Made by a program: the position numbers and the translations under genes. The notes below the pieces were generated by a model that saw only the letters and a list, made by a program, of their open reading frames with translations, made no database searches and was not told the DNA's origin. Of a stretch of 64,000 nucleotides of DNA, positions 1-9,099 are shown in pieces (positions within the stretch are counted from its first letter, which is position 1; every line of letters starts with the position of its first letter). Source of the DNA: Emcibacteraceae bacterium (lineage in GTDB: Bacteria; Pseudomonadota; Alphaproteobacteria; Sphingomonadales; Emcibacteraceae). The stretch lies in the NCBI GenBank assembly GCA_041396985.1, contig JAWKXO010000001.1:248001-312000 (forward strand), in the 5' to 3' direction.

Positions 1-1023
1 GACAGTGAATATCATGCGATTGACACATTGGCCACAGGGCTTGATCTTAAGCCATTTTATGATCTGATGGAAAATGAAAATGTTGTAAAAGTTTTCCATG
101 CGGCGAGGCAGGATATAGAAATTTTTGTCAATATGGCTAATGTCGTACCAAAGCCCCTTTTTGACAGCCAGATAGCCGCTATGGTTTGTGGTTATGGCGA
201 TAGTATCGGCTACGAAAAGCTGGTTATGTCCATCTGCAATAAGCCCCTTGATAAAAGCACCCGGTTCACTGACTGGTCCCGCCGCCCCCTTACCGAACGG
301 CAAATCGACTATGCGCTGGGGGATGTCACCCATTTAAGGGAGATTTATAAGCATTTAAAATTAAAAATCGAAAAAAACGGACGCGAAGTCTGGCTGGCTG
401 AAGAACTTGATGAACTGATGGATAAGGAAAGTTACATCATCAAGCCGGAGAATGCGTGGAAACGGATAAAAATCAGAAACAGTAACCGACGGTTTAATGC
501 TATTGTCCAGAATGTTGCTGCCTGGCGCGAAGCAGAAGCACAAAGGCGCAATATTCCAAGAAACCGTGTTATGCGTGATGAAGTGCTGCTTGAGCTTTGT
601 GCCGTGCGGCCAACCCATAAAAATGCCTTATCCAGTATTCGTGGTCTTGGCGCTAATTTTGCGTCCAGTAAAGGTGGGGACAATGTTATTGCTGCCATTC
701 AGGATGCCATGGACCTACCCGAAGATCAGTTACCAAAGATTTCAAGAAAGCCGCCACCTTCACAGAATACCGACCCTATTGTTGAACTTTTAAAAGTCCT
801 TCTCAAGCTTGTCTGCAAACGTGAGGATGTGGCCCCGAAACTGCTGGCCAATGTTGAGGATCTTGAAAAAATTGCCGAAGAGGACAAGGCGGATGTTAAA
901 GCCTTACACGGTTGGCGGTATGATATTTTCGGCAAAGATGCCATAGCCCTTAAAAACGGTAAAAAAGCGTTCGCCATTAAAAATAGCGAAATTATACTCT
1001 TTACCATTAAGGACCATATTTAA
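1..1023 (+). CDS. rnd: Ribonuclease D, 5' end cut by window edge
   Basis: 3'-to-5' exoribonuclease of the DEDDy family that trims tRNA and other stable RNA 3' ends in the cytoplasm. The reading frame is open from base 1, so the N-terminus and the first catalytic Asp-Glu pair lie outside the window; 340 residues are visible. HAARQDIEIF (about visible residue 33) and DYALGDVTHL (about 103) carry the later acidic residues and the tyrosine of the DEDDy site. An HRDC nucleic-acid-binding domain follows (about 165-220: AAWREAEAQRRN, then SIRGLG). Downstream ppx is convergent, with only 4 bases between the stop codons. The family assignment is secure from motif order; true length cannot be judged. 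Confidence 0.93.
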   Translation, partial: DSEYHAIDTLATGLDLKPFYDLMENENVVKVFHAARQDIEIFVNMANVVPKPLFDSQIAAMVCGYGDSIGYEKLVMSICNKPLDKSTRFTDWSRRPLTERQIDYALGDVTHLREIYKHLKLKIEKNGREVWLAEELDELMDKESYIIKPENAWKRIKIRNSNRRFNAIVQNVAAWREAEAQRRNIPRNRVMRDEVLLELCAVRPTHKNALSSIRGLGANFASSKGGDNVIAAIQDAMDLPEDQLPKISRKPPPSQNTDPIVELLKVLLKLVCKREDVAPKLLANVEDLEKIAEEDKADVKALHGWRYDIFGKDAIALKNGKKAFAIKNSEIILFTIKDHI

Positions 1024-1027
1024 ATCA

Positions 1028-2500
1028 CTAATGGCCCGTTGTAAGTTTATAGTCAAGATTGAGAAATTTGGAGAGACTATTCAGCCTTTGGCCGACAAGT
1101 TCATTAACCATGTCTTCCATTCCCGGCTTAACACTTAAAATCAGGAATTTATCTGATTTTACCAGTTTGACAAGTTTTAGACCTTCTGACGTGCCCGCAG
1201 AAATTCTTTGTGCCAGCCTAAGTGAAAGACCAATTCTTCTGGCATAAAGCATATCTTCTGAACTGATCAGCGATCTCGCCGTTTTTACCTGTTTAACCCT
1301 GCTGGTTGTGCCGCCGTAACAGACATAAAGAGCCATGGCAATCAAGGACGCATCTGTATGGTTTACCCCGCCCAATCGGCCATAGAGCACTTCGGCCACC
1401 ACTTTTTCAGCACGGTATTCAGGATGACCGCGCCAGCCAACATCACATAAAATACAAATTGCCAGTCGCAGTCTTTTATGGTCTTCAGACTCATTCTCGA
1501 ACAGGCCATCAATCCATTTATAAAGTCTTTCACCATGATCCGGGAATCGACCGGTCATTTTTGCGACCTGATGACAGCTGATAATCAGGCTGTCCTGTTT
1601 CCTGACTTCAGGTTCCATTTCATTATAAAGGATGCCTTCACGGACACCGAATGCCGAAACGACATATTTACAGGGATTGAGAATTTTTAAAAGTCGCCAA
1701 AGAACAAGAGCGGCAAGAGGAAGGTTTTTTCGACGTTTGGTACTGATGTGGGCCCGGTATTTTTTAAGATCCTGCTCAGTCATTCTTGAGACACGTTTGG
1801 CCAGATCAATAATCTCATCAACCGGAATGACATAATTATGCATATTGATCAGGGGATATTTAGTTTCGATCATATGTATATGGGCCAGCGCCCGCCATGA
1901 TCCCCCGACGGCATAAAATTTACGGCCCTGTTCTTCCGTAATCCAGCCGACACCTTTCAGATATTCATCAATCTTCGATTTTGCAGATGGGATCCGATTG
2001 CCTCTTTTATCCTGAAACTGCAGCGGACCAATGGGTAATGTGGTCTCTCGGGACACATTTTTTTCATGAACAAGTGCCAGTTCAAGACTACCGCCTCCCA
2101 AGTCACCGATGATTCCGGTCGCCCGTGGCACGGCGCAGATTACCCCGTTACCTGAAAGTTTTGCTTCTTCGGGACCACTGACAATTTTAATATCGAGCCC
2201 CGTTTCCCGTTTAACATCAGCAACAAACTGGCGCCCATTCAGGGCATCCCTCACCGCTGATGTTGCAATTGCACGATAATCCTTCACTTCCATCTTTTTT
2301 ATGAGGATTGAAAAACGACTCAAGGTCTTTGTCGCTTTTACAATTGATCTTCTGATCATTTTACCGCTTTCTGCAACCCCGAGTCCCAGGCCACAAAAAA
2401 CTTTTTCGTTAAAGATTACATAAGGTGCCCGCTCACGATTCTCATAAACAACCAAACGCACCGTGTTTGAACCAATGTCAATTACAGCAAATCTTCCCAA
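1028..2500 (-). CDS. ppx: Ppx/GppA family exopolyphosphatase
   Basis: Removes terminal phosphate from polyphosphate and/or pppGpp; ASKHA-fold phosphatase. The N-terminal phosphate-binding motif VIDIGSNTVRLV and the second motif GDLGGGSLEL are present, and the long helical C-terminal part is typical of this family. I place the start at the TTG at 2500 (490 residues): AAGGA lies 7 bases upstream and overlaps the ppk stop (TAAGGA). The frame stays open upstream to a GTG at 2554, but that start would lie inside ppk and add 18 basic residues before the conserved motif. Co-transcribed and probably translationally coupled with ppk, so polyphosphate synthesis and breakdown are paired. Ppx and GppA cannot be separated by eye. 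Confidence 0.9.
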   Translation of the reverse strand: MGRFAVIDIGSNTVRLVVYENRERAPYVIFNEKVFCGLGLGVAESGKMIRRSIVKATKTLSRFSILIKKMEVKDYRAIATSAVRDALNGRQFVADVKRETGLDIKIVSGPEEAKLSGNGVICAVPRATGIIGDLGGGSLELALVHEKNVSRETTLPIGPLQFQDKRGNRIPSAKSKIDEYLKGVGWITEEQGRKFYAVGGSWRALAHIHMIETKYPLINMHNYVIPVDEIIDLAKRVSRMTEQDLKKYRAHISTKRRKNLPLAALVLWRLLKILNPCKYVVSAFGVREGILYNEMEPEVRKQDSLIISCHQVAKMTGRFPDHGERLYKWIDGLFENESEDHKRLRLAICILCDVGWRGHPEYRAEKVVAEVLYGRLGGVNHTDASLIAMALYVCYGGTTSRVKQVKTARSLISSEDMLYARRIGLSLRLAQRISAGTSEGLKLVKLVKSDKFLILSVKPGMEDMVNELVGQRLNSLSKFLNLDYKLTTGH

Positions 2501-2510
2501 ACCTATTTCC

Positions 2511-4622
2511 TTATTCGTCTTTTTCCGTATCCTCAAATATAGCGGCACCAACACCTGACAAACTTGGATTTGTCATGAAATACTGGTGGGCGGAAAACGC
2601 ATCTTCTCCTGCTGCCACTTTTGTATAACGATCATTTTCACCCAAAATCCAGCTTTGTGCTGTATCATTTATATTGGCAACCATGATCTGGTCAAGTACC
2701 TGTGAGTGAACTGTTGGATTTTCTAGTGGCACGAGTATCTCAACACGACGGTCAAAGTTTCTTGGCATCCAGTCAGCAGACGACATAAATACTTTTGCAT
2801 TTTTTGACGGTAATTTCTCACCGTTCCCAAAACAGACAATACGTCCATGTTCCAAAAAGCGGCCAACAATACTTTTTACTCTGATATTTTCGGAAAGTCC
2901 CTGAACCCCTGGTCTAAGGCAGCAAATCCCCCTGACAACCATATCTATAGACACACCATTTTGTGATGCCTCGTAAAGTTTATCAATAATGATCGGGTCA
3001 ACAAGCGCATTTAGCTTAACCCACATATTGGCGGGTTTTCCAGCCTTTGCATATTCAATTTCCTGATCAATCAGCTCCATTAAAGTCGAGCGTATATTAA
3101 TTGGTGAAATTTTCACTTTCTCCAGCGACGTAGGTACCGTATTTCCAGTCAGATAATTAAATATATGAACGGCGTCACGACCCAGCGCCCTGTTATCCGT
3201 AAAGAATGAAATATCGGTATATACTTTTGCCGTTTGCGGATGATAGTTACCAGTGCCAAAATGGACATATGATTTCAGTTTGCCGTCCTCACGGCGAATG
3301 ACCACTGAAATTTTTGCATGGGTTTTAAGCTCTAAAAAGCCGAATACCACCTGAACCCCTGCCCGTTCCATATCCTGCGCCCATTTGATATTGCGTGCTT
3401 CATCAAAGCGCGCTTTCAGCTCGACGAGGGCCGTCACCGACTTTCCGGCTTCTGCCGCTTTTATTAGTGCCGCGACTATCGGGCTATTATCGCCTGTGCG
3501 ATAGAGGGTCTGTTTAATGGCCAGAACATTTTCATCACCGGCAGCCTGTTTAAGAAAACTGACCACCACATCAAAACTTTCAAAAGGATGATGAACAACA
3601 AAATCTTTCTGACTGATGGCGGCAAATATATCCCCGCCAAATTCCTTTACCCGGCTTGGATATCTTGGGCTAAAGGGCTCAAATGTAAGATCCTTGCGGT
3701 CTTCAACAATTAATTCAGACAATTCCGATAGACCAAGCATCCCATCAATATTAATGATTTCCTCTCTGACCACGCCGAGTTCTTTACGAACAATGCGTCT
3801 CAGCCGTCTTGGCATGCTGCTGTTGACTTCAAGCCTTACAACATTACCGCGTCGTCTTCTTTTTAAGGCGCTTTCGAAAACAAGGACCAGATCTTCGGCT
3901 TTTTCCTCTACCTCAAGTTCACTATCCCGAATGATCCTGAATATGCCCTCACTGACCATTTGATAATTTGGAAAAATAAAGTCGATAAAAAGACGAAGAA
4001 CATTTTCAAGTGAAATAAATCTTATCTGTCCATCCTGGTCCGGCAGTCTGATAAAACGTTTTGTCTGCGTCGGGATCGGCAACAAGGCCAGCAACGTTTC
4101 GCCGTCAATCTGCCTTTGAAGCTCAATGATTAATGAAAAACCCAGATTGGGAATAAAAGGAAACGGATGGGCCAGATCAATCGCCAGCGGTGTCAGAATT
4201 GGAAAAACATTTTCAAGAAAATAAATCTGAAGCCATTCTTTTTCAGCATCCGTCAGCTCTGATGCTTCAAGTAGATCAAGATTATTTTTGCGAAGCTCGC
4301 TTAACAGTTCACGGCATTCTTTTTGCTGTTTTTCGACAAGCTCGGCGGCAAGAGCATTTATTCTCTCCAGCTGTTCCTTTGGGGTCATGCCATCATCGCT
4401 GATCACATCAGTTTCCGTTTTCATGAGATTGCGCAGTCCCGCGACCCTGACCATTATAAACTCGTCAAGATTGCTTCCTGAAATCGACAGAAATCTTAGC
4501 CGTTCGAGTAGCGGATAATTCTTGTTACAGGATTGTTCCATCACCCTGATATTGAATGAAAGCCAGGATAATTCACGATTGATCAGTCTCTCAGAAACTG
4601 TAAAATTTCCCTCTAAAGCCAT
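2511..4622 (-). CDS. ppk1: Polyphosphate kinase 1
   Basis: Polymerises the gamma-phosphate of ATP into inorganic polyphosphate. 703 residues, the usual PPK1 length. The N-terminal domain begins with the family signature INRELSWLSFN. The catalytic region has the YVHFGTGNYH motif, where His454 aligns with the phosphohistidine of PPK1 enzymes, and a second C-terminal phospholipase-D-like domain (VRGICCLRPG, then SADWMPRNFDRRVE). It lies 9 bases after hdaA and directly before ppx, in the alphaproteobacterial order DUF2066-(...)-hdaA-ppk-ppx. Start ATG at 4622 matches the conserved N-terminus. No anomalies seen. Confidence 0.97.
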   Translation of the reverse strand: MALEGNFTVSERLINRELSWLSFNIRVMEQSCNKNYPLLERLRFLSISGSNLDEFIMVRVAGLRNLMKTETDVISDDGMTPKEQLERINALAAELVEKQQKECRELLSELRKNNLDLLEASELTDAEKEWLQIYFLENVFPILTPLAIDLAHPFPFIPNLGFSLIIELQRQIDGETLLALLPIPTQTKRFIRLPDQDGQIRFISLENVLRLFIDFIFPNYQMVSEGIFRIIRDSELEVEEKAEDLVLVFESALKRRRRGNVVRLEVNSSMPRRLRRIVRKELGVVREEIINIDGMLGLSELSELIVEDRKDLTFEPFSPRYPSRVKEFGGDIFAAISQKDFVVHHPFESFDVVVSFLKQAAGDENVLAIKQTLYRTGDNSPIVAALIKAAEAGKSVTALVELKARFDEARNIKWAQDMERAGVQVVFGFLELKTHAKISVVIRREDGKLKSYVHFGTGNYHPQTAKVYTDISFFTDNRALGRDAVHIFNYLTGNTVPTSLEKVKISPINIRSTLMELIDQEIEYAKAGKPANMWVKLNALVDPIIIDKLYEASQNGVSIDMVVRGICCLRPGVQGLSENIRVKSIVGRFLEHGRIVCFGNGEKLPSKNAKVFMSSADWMPRNFDRRVEILVPLENPTVHSQVLDQIMVANINDTAQSWILGENDRYTKVAAGEDAFSAHQYFMTNPSLSGVGAAIFEDTEKDE

Positions 4623-4631
4623 TATTATATG

Positions 4632-5345
4632 TTAAACCTCATCCCAGTTTTCCATTGCTTTTCTTGCTGTAGCAACGGTTATTTTCTTTTTTTCCATGCG
4701 CGATAGATCATCAATTTTCTGCACAAGCTGACGAACCGCTTCAAATGATCTTTCTGTTCGCGCAACAAGATAATTTATGACGTCAGTCCTAATAACGATC
4801 TGTCGGTCAGAAAATTGTTTATTAATGATTGCCTTGAGCAGTTCGTCATCCGGCGCTTTTATTTCAACGGTTTCCGTGGCCAACAGTCGTGATGATAAGT
4901 CCTTTAACGATACGGGCCAGTTTTTTGGGCGGGCATTTGCCGTCAACAGCAGATATCCCCCCTGTTCACGGACCCAGTTATAAAGATGCAGAAGACTATG
5001 CTGCGTATCAATATTATCTATAATCTGGTCAATATCCTCAAGCACATAAACCAAATTGTCTGAAGACAAAAAATCAATTTTATCAACATCATCGGCGTTT
5101 AATATCTGCGCATTTGATATCTCCCGCCAGACGTGGCAAAGGTGCGTCTTGCCACACCCTTTCGGACCATAAATGATCAGGCAGTGAAAATGCTCGCCGC
5201 CGCGCTGCCAGTCCGGCCAGCAATCGATCCAGTTAACTGCTTTTTCGTTGGAATAGGAGGCCAGAAAATTACCTTGAGCAAATTTTTCATTGACGGGCCA
5301 GTTAAGCAGCAATTGTTCCGGTATATTTTTCCCCTGCTCTGCCAC
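4632..5345 (-). CDS. hdaA: HdaA/DnaA-related replication regulator
   Basis: AAA+ protein homologous to DnaA domain III. In alphaproteobacteria HdaA acts with the sliding clamp to promote hydrolysis of DnaA-bound ATP after initiation. 237 residues. Residues 11-16 (QLLLNW) fit the N-terminal clamp-binding motif; Walker A is GPKGCGKT (60-67) and Walker B is VLEDID (about 100). There is no C-terminal DnaA DNA-binding domain, which separates it from DnaA. The start is GTG at 5345, overlapping the upstream stop as TAGTG and implying coupled translation with the DUF2066 gene. Function is inferred from family and synteny. Confidence 0.88.
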   Translation of the reverse strand: MAEQGKNIPEQLLLNWPVNEKFAQGNFLASYSNEKAVNWIDCWPDWQRGGEHFHCLIIYGPKGCGKTHLCHVWREISNAQILNADDVDKIDFLSSDNLVYVLEDIDQIIDNIDTQHSLLHLYNWVREQGGYLLLTANARPKNWPVSLKDLSSRLLATETVEIKAPDDELLKAIINKQFSDRQIVIRTDVINYLVARTERSFEAVRQLVQKIDDLSRMEKKKITVATARKAMENWDEV

Positions 5346-6550
5346 TAATTTCTACTCATGTTGGTCGCAAGGTCGGTCAATGCAATATCCCATTCCATGG
5401 TGTCCTGATTTTGGGAAAGGGCTAGACCTTGTTGTGCTAAAGAAAGGGCTAGCTGCTCTTCATCGCCGGCAAATTCGATTTCAAGATCCACATTGTTGAT
5501 GGTGATCCCTTTTAAATTGACTTTTCTGACCAGATTAACTTTTTTAAGCTGCTGCTGAATTATTACCCAGTCATCAATCCTTTTTAATTGGCCGTGGGCC
5601 AAAATTGACGCTTTTGATCCATAATTGACCAGTACTTTGGATTTCCAAAGATCATCAACCCAGTCTGTCGCCGCATCAACACCTGCTTTAAACAGGGCTT
5701 CTTCATTTAAAAGCCCCCGTTCATCATAAGCCGGAACTGACACACTGATATTCTGTATGGGATTTTCCGTCCCTTCATCGAGAATATCATTTCGGCGCAA
5801 AGCCATATCAAGAACTAATTGATTTGCAGCAGTATCCTTTATGACATTTGCCGTCACAACAATCAGTTCATTCAGGGTATTTTTTTGAATGAAGGCCCGG
5901 ATAACATCCTGATCGTCATTTTTTGCCTGTAATGCACTGATATACATTCGGTTCATCAATGTGGGTTCAGGGGTATTTATCGGCACCAGATTATTGATAA
6001 CATCATAATTCTGCCATGCTTCGCGCCATTTATTACTTTTTTCCCAAAGCATAAGAGCGCCGCCTTCTTCAAGTACTGGCAAAACACTAACTGCCGTCCC
6101 CAGTGTTTCAGCAAAGGGAATTTCATAACTGCTCAGAATTTCGTTTACTTTATCACGGTTAAAATGGACCACCAATGACGCAATATAGCGAACGTCGGAC
6201 CGTTTCTCGTCATTAATTTCAAACCCGCTGATAAAGTCCACCACGTCCTGGTCTGAGAAATTCGGTAATTTTTTACGGTCTGATATTAATATGATCCTTC
6301 GAAACAAGCGTTCCAATGCCAACCGTTGCCCTTTATTTAATGCCTGCTCACGGGCCAAAGTCACATTTCGGGCCGTTTCATCAACATCAACGTTATAAAT
6401 TGTATAAATGCTGGCTTCCCGATCCTCGCTGTTTATCTCACTCTGAGCAAATACGGGGTTGGCAGCAGGCACCAAAATGCTAATAAACAACATTAAGAAA
6501 ATCTTGTATCTTTCTGTAACATAATATTTAAAATTCAAAACATTTCTCAT
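5345..6550 (-). CDS. DUF2066 domain exported protein
   Basis: A 401-residue protein with an N-terminal signal peptide (hydrophobic stretch around residues 17-30 ending ANPVFAQ), so probably periplasmic. The region after the signal (TARNVTLAREQALNKGQR, then SGFEI) matches DUF2066, a family of unknown function that often precedes hdaA in alphaproteobacteria. First gene of the leftward run with hdaA, ppk and ppx. The CDP-alcohol phosphatidyltransferase and AI-2E permease genes that often sit between it and hdaA in relatives are absent here. No catalytic motif is recognised. Its start at ATG 6550 faces purM across a 185-base divergent region that must hold both promoters, although I see no strong -35/-10 pair there. 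Confidence 0.8.
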   Translation of the reverse strand: MRNVLNFKYYVTERYKIFLMLFISILVPAANPVFAQSEINSEDREASIYTIYNVDVDETARNVTLAREQALNKGQRLALERLFRRIILISDRKKLPNFSDQDVVDFISGFEINDEKRSDVRYIASLVVHFNRDKVNEILSSYEIPFAETLGTAVSVLPVLEEGGALMLWEKSNKWREAWQNYDVINNLVPINTPEPTLMNRMYISALQAKNDDQDVIRAFIQKNTLNELIVVTANVIKDTAANQLVLDMALRRNDILDEGTENPIQNISVSVPAYDERGLLNEEALFKAGVDAATDWVDDLWKSKVLVNYGSKASILAHGQLKRIDDWVIIQQQLKKVNLVRKVNLKGITINNVDLEIEFAGDEEQLALSLAQQGLALSQNQDTMEWDIALTDLATNMSRN

Positions 6551-6735
6551 TTTCTGTTGAAATCAGCTTACTATAATACCCTATCATGTCATGACTATGG
6601 CATATAGCATAAATATCTTATGTTACATAATCATTGCAACAAACAGAATTTATTTTTGGTCATATTTCTATAGCCTTTTTTGCCAAGGGGCCTTATATCT
6701 GTTTTATTAAATTATACTATTGAAAGTACATAAAA

Positions 6736-7842
6736 TTGTCTGACCAGAATAAATCATACAGTTATAAAGATGCTGGCGTGGATATTGATGCCGGCAATGC
6801 CCTTGTAGATGCGATTAAACCGGCTGCTGCCTCCACAAAACGACCCGGATGCGATGCCGGACTAGGCGGCTTTGGCGCCCTGTTTGACTTAAAAGCAGCA
6901 GGGTTTAAAGACCCGATCCTTGTTTCAGGGACAGATGGTGTCGGCACAAAATTAAAAGTCGCCATTGAAAGCGGCAAGCATGATACAGTCGGCATTGATC
7001 TTGTTGCGATGTGTGTGAATGATCTGATTGTTCAGGGGGCGGAGCCACTGTTTTTCCTAGATTATTACGCAACCGGACATCTTTCTGTCGAAGTTGGTAA
7101 AGCGATTATTGAAGGAATTGCGGAAGGATGCCGTCAGGGGGGCGCCGCGCTTATAGGTGGTGAAACTGCCGAAATGCCGGGCATGTATTCTGATGGTGAT
7201 TATGATCTGGCCGGTTTTTGTGTTGGTGCCGTTGAACGGGACCGAGTGATTGATGGGAAATCTGTTGGTGAAGGTGATGTCGTTCTCGGCCTCGCATCAA
7301 GCGGGGTTCATTCAAACGGCTTTTCTCTGGTTCGCAAACTGGTGGAAGTTTCCGGCGTATCCTATAATGATCCCTGTTCATTTGAAGCCGGGAAAACATA
7401 TGGCGAAGCACTGCTTTGCCCAACAAAAATATATGTAAAAAGCTGTCTTGAAGTTTTGAAAGCCGATTGTATAAAAGCTCTTAGCCATATAACCGGTGGC
7501 GGGTTTGTTGAAAATATTCCCCGCATTCTTCCAAAAGGCGTTACCGTCGATGTTGATGCCAGCCTCTGGATCCTCCCCCCGGTCTTCGACTGGCTTAGGA
7601 CAACCGGAAATATCAGCCCGCAGGAAATGGCAAAAACCTTTAACTGTGGCATCGGCATGGCGGTTATCGTTCCTGCTGATAAAGCTGATCTGGCCAGCAA
7701 AATATTCGAAGAAAATGGTGAAAAAGTTTATAACATTGGCACTGTCCGCGCCAAGAATGAGGGGGAACCCTCAACCACCGTCACTGGCAAACCGGGCAGT
7801 TGGGGATATACTGATGCCTGGATCGCCAAATCAGCACATTAA
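6736..7842 (+). CDS. purM: Phosphoribosylformylglycinamidine cyclo-ligase
   Basis: Fifth step of purine synthesis: ATP-dependent closure of FGAM to AIR, cytoplasmic. 368 residues with the AIRS signatures near the N-terminus (GLGGFGALFD; SGTDGVGTKLKVA) and GGETAEMPGMY in the middle, as expected for PurM. The start appears to be TTG at 6736 (SDQNKSYSYKDAGVD follows); the conserved N-terminal YKDAGVDIDAG makes a later start unlikely. The Shine-Dalgarno is weak (GAAAG about 10 bases up). Forms an operon with purN, 15 bases downstream. Confidence 0.97.
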   Translation: MSDQNKSYSYKDAGVDIDAGNALVDAIKPAAASTKRPGCDAGLGGFGALFDLKAAGFKDPILVSGTDGVGTKLKVAIESGKHDTVGIDLVAMCVNDLIVQGAEPLFFLDYYATGHLSVEVGKAIIEGIAEGCRQGGAALIGGETAEMPGMYSDGDYDLAGFCVGAVERDRVIDGKSVGEGDVVLGLASSGVHSNGFSLVRKLVEVSGVSYNDPCSFEAGKTYGEALLCPTKIYVKSCLEVLKADCIKALSHITGGGFVENIPRILPKGVTVDVDASLWILPPVFDWLRTTGNISPQEMAKTFNCGIGMAVIVPADKADLASKIFEENGEKVYNIGTVRAKNEGEPSTTVTGKPGSWGYTDAWIAKSAH

Positions 7843-7857
7843 TTTTAAGGGCTTTGA

Positions 7858-8505
7858 ATGATCAATGTAGCGGTTTTAATTTCGGGAGGCGGCACCAATC
7901 TACAGGCCCTGATTGATGCATGCGCTGAGGACAGCTTCCCGGCCCGCATCGCTCTGGTCATATCCAATAATCCTGGTGTTAAAGGACTGGTGCGAGCCGA
8001 AAAGGCAGGCATCCCCACCAAAGTCATTAATCATCGCGACTATAAAAGCCGTGAAGAGTTTGATGATAAGCTTCATGAAGCCCTGGTTGAAAGCGGTGCT
8101 GAGCTTATTTGTCTGGCCGGTTTTATGCGTATTCTTGATGCACGTTTTGTCAATCGCTGGAAAAATAAAATTCTTAATATTCACCCTTCCCTGCTTCCAA
8201 GCTTTAAAGGGCTTCATACGCAGGAACGCGCGCTGGAAGCCGGGGTACGCTTTAGTGGCTGTACCGTCCATTTTGTCAATCCGGAACTGGATGACGGCCC
8301 GATCATCATACAGGCGGCAGTTGCCATTAATCCGGGTGACGATGCCGATACCCTGGCCGCAAAAGTGCTGACACAGGAACATATTATTTATCCGCAGGCC
8401 TTAAGGCTCGTCGCGGAAGGCAGAACACAGGTTGATGGCAGCAGAGTTATTATCAATGATGCAAACTATTCCACCCAAAAAATAATAAACCCCATTCCGG
8501 AATAA
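7858..8505 (+). CDS. purN: Phosphoribosylglycinamide formyltransferase
   Basis: Third step of purine synthesis: transfers formyl from 10-formyltetrahydrofolate to GAR. 215 residues. Phosphate-binding SGGGTNLQAL is near the N-terminus. The catalytic set is visible: Asn and His in NIHPSLLPSFKG and Asp in VNPELDDGPII. Paired with purM in the common purMN order; a bidirectional terminator follows immediately. The C-terminal tail after the core is slightly extended. Assignment secure. Confidence 0.96.
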   Translation: MINVAVLISGGGTNLQALIDACAEDSFPARIALVISNNPGVKGLVRAEKAGIPTKVINHRDYKSREEFDDKLHEALVESGAELICLAGFMRILDARFVNRWKNKILNIHPSLLPSFKGLHTQERALEAGVRFSGCTVHFVNPELDDGPIIIQAAVAINPGDDADTLAAKVLTQEHIIYPQALRLVAEGRTQVDGSRVIINDANYSTQKIINPIPE

Positions 8506-8508
8506 AAA

Positions 8509-8540
8509 AACCGCGCACCATTGGTACGCGGTTCAGATTT
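8509..8540. terminator. Bidirectional terminator between purN and ndk
   Basis: An 11-bp stem (AACCGCGCACC / GGTACGCGGTT, one C-A mismatch) closes a 3-base ATT loop. It is followed by a T tract on the plus strand (CAGATTTTTTATT) and preceded by an A tract that reads as T-rich on the minus strand. It starts 3 bases after the purN stop and ends 17 bases before the ndk stop, so it can terminate both convergent transcripts. Confidence 0.88.
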
Positions 8541-8557
8541 TTTATTATCTGATCGTA

Positions 8558-8980
8558 TTAACCAACGATCTCTTTATCATTGAAAAAATATTCAATTTCA
8601 ATTTTCGCATTTTCAAGGCTGTCTGAACCATGAACGGAATTTTCACCGATGGAAAGAGCAAATTCTTTACGGATTGTGCCATCAGCGGCTTCAGCAGGGT
8701 TTGTTGCACCCATAATTTCACGGTTAAGCGCAACGGCATTCTCACCTTCAAGCACCTGAACCACAACTGGTTCAGAGATCATAAAATCAACTAGTTCACC
8801 GAAAAATGGACGGTCTTTATGAACGGCATAAAACCCTTCTGCTTTTTCGCGGCTCATACGGATCCGTTTGGATGCAATAACGCGAAGACCACCGTCTTCC
8901 AGTTTTTTGATGATAGCACCTGTAAGATTGCGTTTTGTCGCATCCGGCTTAATAATTGAAAATGTACGCTGTAAAGCCAT
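8558..8980 (-). CDS. ndk: Nucleoside diphosphate kinase
   Basis: Balances NTP and dNTP pools by phosphotransfer through a histidine. 140 residues, the standard length. Begins ALQRTFSIIKPDAT and has the catalytic-His motif NSVHGSDS near the C-terminus. The start at 8980 is decided by AAGGA 8 bases upstream and by the conserved N-terminus; the longer open frame to 9097 adds 39 unrelated residues. Divergent from the ABC-F gene across about 120 bases. Confidence 0.97.
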   Translation of the reverse strand: MALQRTFSIIKPDATKRNLTGAIIKKLEDGGLRVIASKRIRMSREKAEGFYAVHKDRPFFGELVDFMISEPVVVQVLEGENAVALNREIMGATNPAEAADGTIRKEFALSIGENSVHGSDSLENAKIEIEYFFNDKEIVG

Positions 8981-9099
8981 AATTTTTATCCTTGGTATTT
9001 GAAATTTAATCTGTTGGCGCGCCTTATAGTGGTTATTTTGCAAAACTTCAATAATTATTTGCCATTGATCTTTTCCGTTTACCTGATAAAACCCCATGC

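Noticed and set aside
6551..6735. Promoter and PurR-type operator before purM
   Set aside because: TATACT at 6713 lacks a suitable -35, and no clear palindrome is visible.
7900..8382. 160-codon reverse frame opposite purN
   Set aside because: Shadow of a conserved coding region; no ribosome-binding site or family resemblance.
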